Shown here piece after piece: positions 62,042 to 64,000 of a DNA stretch of 64,000 nucleotides (its first letter is position 1; each line of letters starts with the position of its first letter). The position numbers and the translations under genes are program-made. The stretch spans positions 992,609-1,056,608 of the forward strand of contig NZ_JH556658.1 in the NCBI RefSeq assembly GCF_000179595.2, written 5' to 3'. This DNA comes from Acetivibrio cellulolyticus CD2. GTDB taxonomy: Bacteria > Bacillota > Clostridia > Acetivibrionales > Acetivibrionaceae. The notes beneath the pieces were generated by a model that was not told the origin of the DNA, ran no database searches, and worked only from the letters and a program-made list of their open reading frames with translations.

Positions 62042-62268
62042 AAACTCTATAAAATGCTTTTTTTCAAAAACCTCTGCTAGGAGCTAACGAAGCCCTTCTC
62101 TTTTTTGGGGAGAGGGGGATTTTTAATTATAAATCAATAGTTTTTGAAGTCGACAGGGTTGGGAAATACCCATTATAGCGTTTTTTCAGTTGTTTATTCT
62201 ACTACTGTTTTTAAAATTACTCTACTGTGGTAAAATAAAACTATTAAGAAGAGATTGGCGGTGATTAA
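62042..62268. other. Spacer between the two module copies
   Basis: About 227 bases without a gene. It contains the repeated short sequence at 62135-62160 and a GGGG-rich stretch around 62105-62120. The start of copy 2 follows directly. Confidence 0.4.
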
Positions 62269-62547
62269 ATGAAATGGGAAGAAGTTAAGAGTGTATATCC
62301 TTCTGCATGGCTTTTGATAGAAGCAATAGAAGCACATACCGAAGGCGAAAATAGAATTATTGATAGAATATCAGTTATAGATTCTTTCCAAGACAAATCA
62401 AGCAAATTAGCATTTTTGAAGTATTTAGAACTGCATAAGGATTTTCCTGATAGAGAGTTCTATGTTGTTCACAGTAAAAGAGAAATCCTTGATATTAAGG
62501 AACAAAAATGGGCAGGTTTGGGAGTGAGGGCAAGCAATGAAATTTGA
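62269..62547 (+). CDS. MKWEEVK-type small protein, copy 2
   Basis: A 92-residue protein beginning MKWEEVKSVYPSAWLLIEAI, then RISVIDSFQDKSSKLAFLKY and FYVVHSKREILDI. The pattern (W-E-E-V, then V-D-x-F, then Y-V-V-H-S-K) is shared with copy 1, here with about ten extra residues. Its last codons overlap the start of the protease-like gene by 11 bases, so they are translationally coupled. Function unknown. Confidence 0.65.
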   Translation: MKWEEVKSVYPSAWLLIEAIEAHTEGENRIIDRISVIDSFQDKSSKLAFLKYLELHKDFPDREFYVVHSKREILDIKEQKWAGLGVRASNEI

Positions 62548-62831
62548 TCTCAAATATGGAATTCCTTTTATCAGTGCTGTTTTCAAACATGGTGATAAAG
62601 AAATCCTTTTAGAAAATGTTGTTATTGATACTGGCTCAGGAGGAACAATCTTGCCCACTGAAATAGCCTTTGAATTAGGTCTTGAAGCTGAATTGAATGA
62701 TACACTACACAGAATACGTGGCGTTGGCGGAACAGAATTTTGTTTATGAAAAAGTTATTGATTCCATCCAGTTAGTAAACGTTGAAGTGTATGTTGAGTC
62801 GCTTACGGTTTACCGTTTACGTTATTTCTAG
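62537..62831 (+). pseudogene. Retropepsin-like aspartic protease, frameshifted, copy 2
   Basis: Starts MKFDLKYGIPFISAVFKHGD and carries the catalytic motif VIDTGSGGTILP, as in single-domain retropepsin-like proteases. After GVGGTEF a run of four T (around 62739) has one base extra, giving a stop at 62747-62749; without it the frame continues VYEKVIDSIQLVNVEVY to TAG 62829-62831. The end is also shorter than usual, so it is probably broken twice. ATG overlaps the preceding gene. Confidence 0.65.
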
Positions 62832-62834
62832 TAA

Positions 62835-62863
62835 AAAAAAGAAAACCGGGATTGCTCCCGGCA
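62835..62863 (-). terminator. Terminator after the SUKH gene
   Basis: CCGGGA (62846-62851) pairs with TCCCGG (62856-62861), loop TTGC. On the minus strand TTTTC and a T-run follow, ending the immunity transcript. Confidence 0.85.
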
Positions 62864-62885
62864 TAGTGACTTTATATATTTTTCT

Positions 62886-63668
62886 TTAAAATTGTTGAAC
62901 ATCTGCTCCTAACTTAGGCAGCAAGTATTCTGATATTGTTTTAATCATTTTATCATCATTACCAAAAATCTTTCCGGCTACAGCGACCTGATTAATTAAC
63001 AAAACGGAAAGATTCTCAGAATATGCAAAGTAAAAGAATTCATCGTTAAACCATGATTTTTTCAAACAATACTTATCACATATTCCATCCATTATTTCAA
63101 AAGGTTTAGCTTCTTTACGTAATTCTTCTGTCTCTCTCATAGAATTGATACTAGCTCCAAAACCTATATTTTTCAAAAAGAACTTTTCCTCGTATGATCG
63201 TACTGCACATTGAAATAACAGATTTTCAAACGATGAGCTAATAAAGCAAGTATCTTCATAAAATACCCCATTCTCAGTATTGTTATCCAATTTCAATATA
63301 TATGACATTCCTACTTCATCTGTCAAAAATTCAAAATTGTATGGGTCTAGGCTTTCTTTTTCAAAGTTATATATCTCCTTATTTTGTTCAATTAAATTCA
63401 TAATAGAAAATTCACCTTTTAATGGCTTTGATAATAATCCTCCATCATCACCACCTGCATATTTAGCAAATTCAACGAACGAATATGGAAAGTCTAAATT
63501 CATTTCCTCCATTCCAAGATATTTTTTTAGATCAACAATACATCTGTCATCTATTGGTTTTATTTTATGAATCCACTCCGAATCAGCCGATCCAATATAA
63601 ATATTCAACTGATCTATCAAACTTAATCTATCTCTTTTTTCAAAAATACTCCTATTTGCGATTTGCAT
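62886..63668 (-). CDS. SUKH-like immunity protein
   Basis: A 260-residue cytoplasmic protein. The first half shows the SUKH pattern: LKKYLGMEEMNLDFPYSF, EFAKYAGGDDGGLL. The second half is helical. It starts at ATG 63668, 17 bases inside the end of the upstream deaminase toxin gene, so they are coupled. It presumably protects the cell from that toxin. A Shine-Dalgarno-like AATAGGAG lies just inside this frame rather than before it. Confidence 0.78.
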   Translation of the reverse strand: MQIANRSIFEKRDRLSLIDQLNIYIGSADSEWIHKIKPIDDRCIVDLKKYLGMEEMNLDFPYSFVEFAKYAGGDDGGLLSKPLKGEFSIMNLIEQNKEIYNFEKESLDPYNFEFLTDEVGMSYILKLDNNTENGVFYEDTCFISSSFENLLFQCAVRSYEEKFFLKNIGFGASINSMRETEELRKEAKPFEIMDGICDKYCLKKSWFNDEFFYFAYSENLSVLLINQVAVAGKIFGNDDKMIKTISEYLLPKLGADVQQF

Positions 63669-64000
63669 AATTTATATAAACCCTCCAATAAGCTTTACAT
63701 GTATCACATGCTTCCATTTGATTTAGAGAACTGGCCCCTTCAAAATAATGTGGATTACCAATTTCATTATAATACCTTGTATCCATACCTATAATTGGAC
63801 TTTCATTGTAATGTGCCGCAGTTACAGCTTTAGGTTCAGCACAAACTCCAGGTAAGTTTCCATTTCCAACTGCATTCGGAATTTGTGCTTTTAATGCTTC
63901 GTCCGTAATGTGAGATACATTATATTTATTATATCCTGCACTTTCATTCAACGCACTTTGTAATTTATTTGCAAAATCTTTTCCGTAAACAACATTACCA
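63652..64000 (-). CDS. YwqJ-type deaminase toxin, C-terminal part (runs off the window)
   Basis: The visible 116 residues continue past the right window edge. The sequence contains VCAEPKAV (C-A-E zinc/catalytic motif) and EACDTCKAYW (C-x-x-C), the signature of YwqJ-like nucleic acid deaminase toxin domains; KDFANKLQSALNES precedes it. It should be the toxic tip of a larger secreted polymorphic toxin. The immunity gene overlaps its last codons by 17 bases. The start lies outside the window. Confidence 0.8.
   Translation of the reverse strand, partial: GNVVYGKDFANKLQSALNESAGYNKYNVSHITDEALKAQIPNAVGNGNLPGVCAEPKAVTAAHYNESPIIGMDTRYYNEIGNPHYFEGASSLNQMEACDTCKAYWRVYINYANRK

Overview
The window is AT-rich DNA from a cellulosome-forming member of the Clostridia, of the Acetivibrio/Ruminiclostridium type. 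Eight proteins carry type I dockerin modules, and a ninth dockerin survives as wreckage. Several of these proteins are classic xylan-degrading cellulosomal enzymes. The genome style is Gram-positive: strong GGAGG ribosome sites, frequent TTG/GTG starts, hairpin terminators and a T-box in front of glycyl-tRNA synthetase. No scaffoldin, tRNA or rRNA gene is visible.

Layout. 0-1.5 kb: a gene tail, then a frameshifted IS30-family element with an unusually structured 3' end. 1.5-4.4 kb: housekeeping-like genes (metallophosphoesterase, alpha/beta hydrolase plus cytidine deaminase, stalk-domain protein). 4.9-9.1 kb: a non-catalytic dockerin/Ig-like protein and a WG-repeat protein. 9.2-14.2 kb: a lone phytoene-desaturase-like oxidoreductase, a secreted propeller-like protein and a GntR-ABC operon of the YtrAB type. 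14.5-18.8 kb: a three-gene signalling set (HD-GYP response regulator, sugar-binding lipoprotein, histidine kinase). 19.2-27.2 kb: a cellulosomal island with a six-repeat dockerin protein, feruloyl esterase-CBM6-dockerin, GH10-CBM6-dockerin and a divergent GH43-CBM6-dockerin. 27.4-28.6 kb: a decayed polymorphic-toxin/immunity patch. 28.6-35.1 kb: a DUF116 protein, then a UvrA paralog and a nucleotidyltransferase divergent from an AraC/GyrI-type regulator. 35.2-41.2 kb: a giant DUF4132-type protein, a small partner and a coiled-coil protein. 41.4-55.4 kb: an RCC1-propeller dockerin protein, small regulatory, nuclease-like and immunity genes, GlyRS with its T-box, a beta-helix dockerin protein, two membrane proteins and a XynZ-like CE1-CBM6-dockerin-GH10 enzyme. 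55.7-64 kb: a GGDEF-EAL protein, a nuclease-fold/propeller protein, a tandemly duplicated two-gene module with broken retropepsin-like proteases, and a YwqJ-type deaminase toxin with its SUKH immunity gene at the right edge.

How the parts fit. The secreted dockerin proteins probably dock onto scaffoldins encoded elsewhere and attack arabinoxylan: GH10 cuts the backbone, GH43 removes arabinose or xylose, and CE1 releases ferulate. The adjacent sugar-binding lipoprotein/kinase/HD-GYP operon is a plausible sensor of the released sugars, but this is inference from position. Many intergenic gaps contain fragments of coding sequence, consistent with ongoing gene decay and with recombination between repeated modules.
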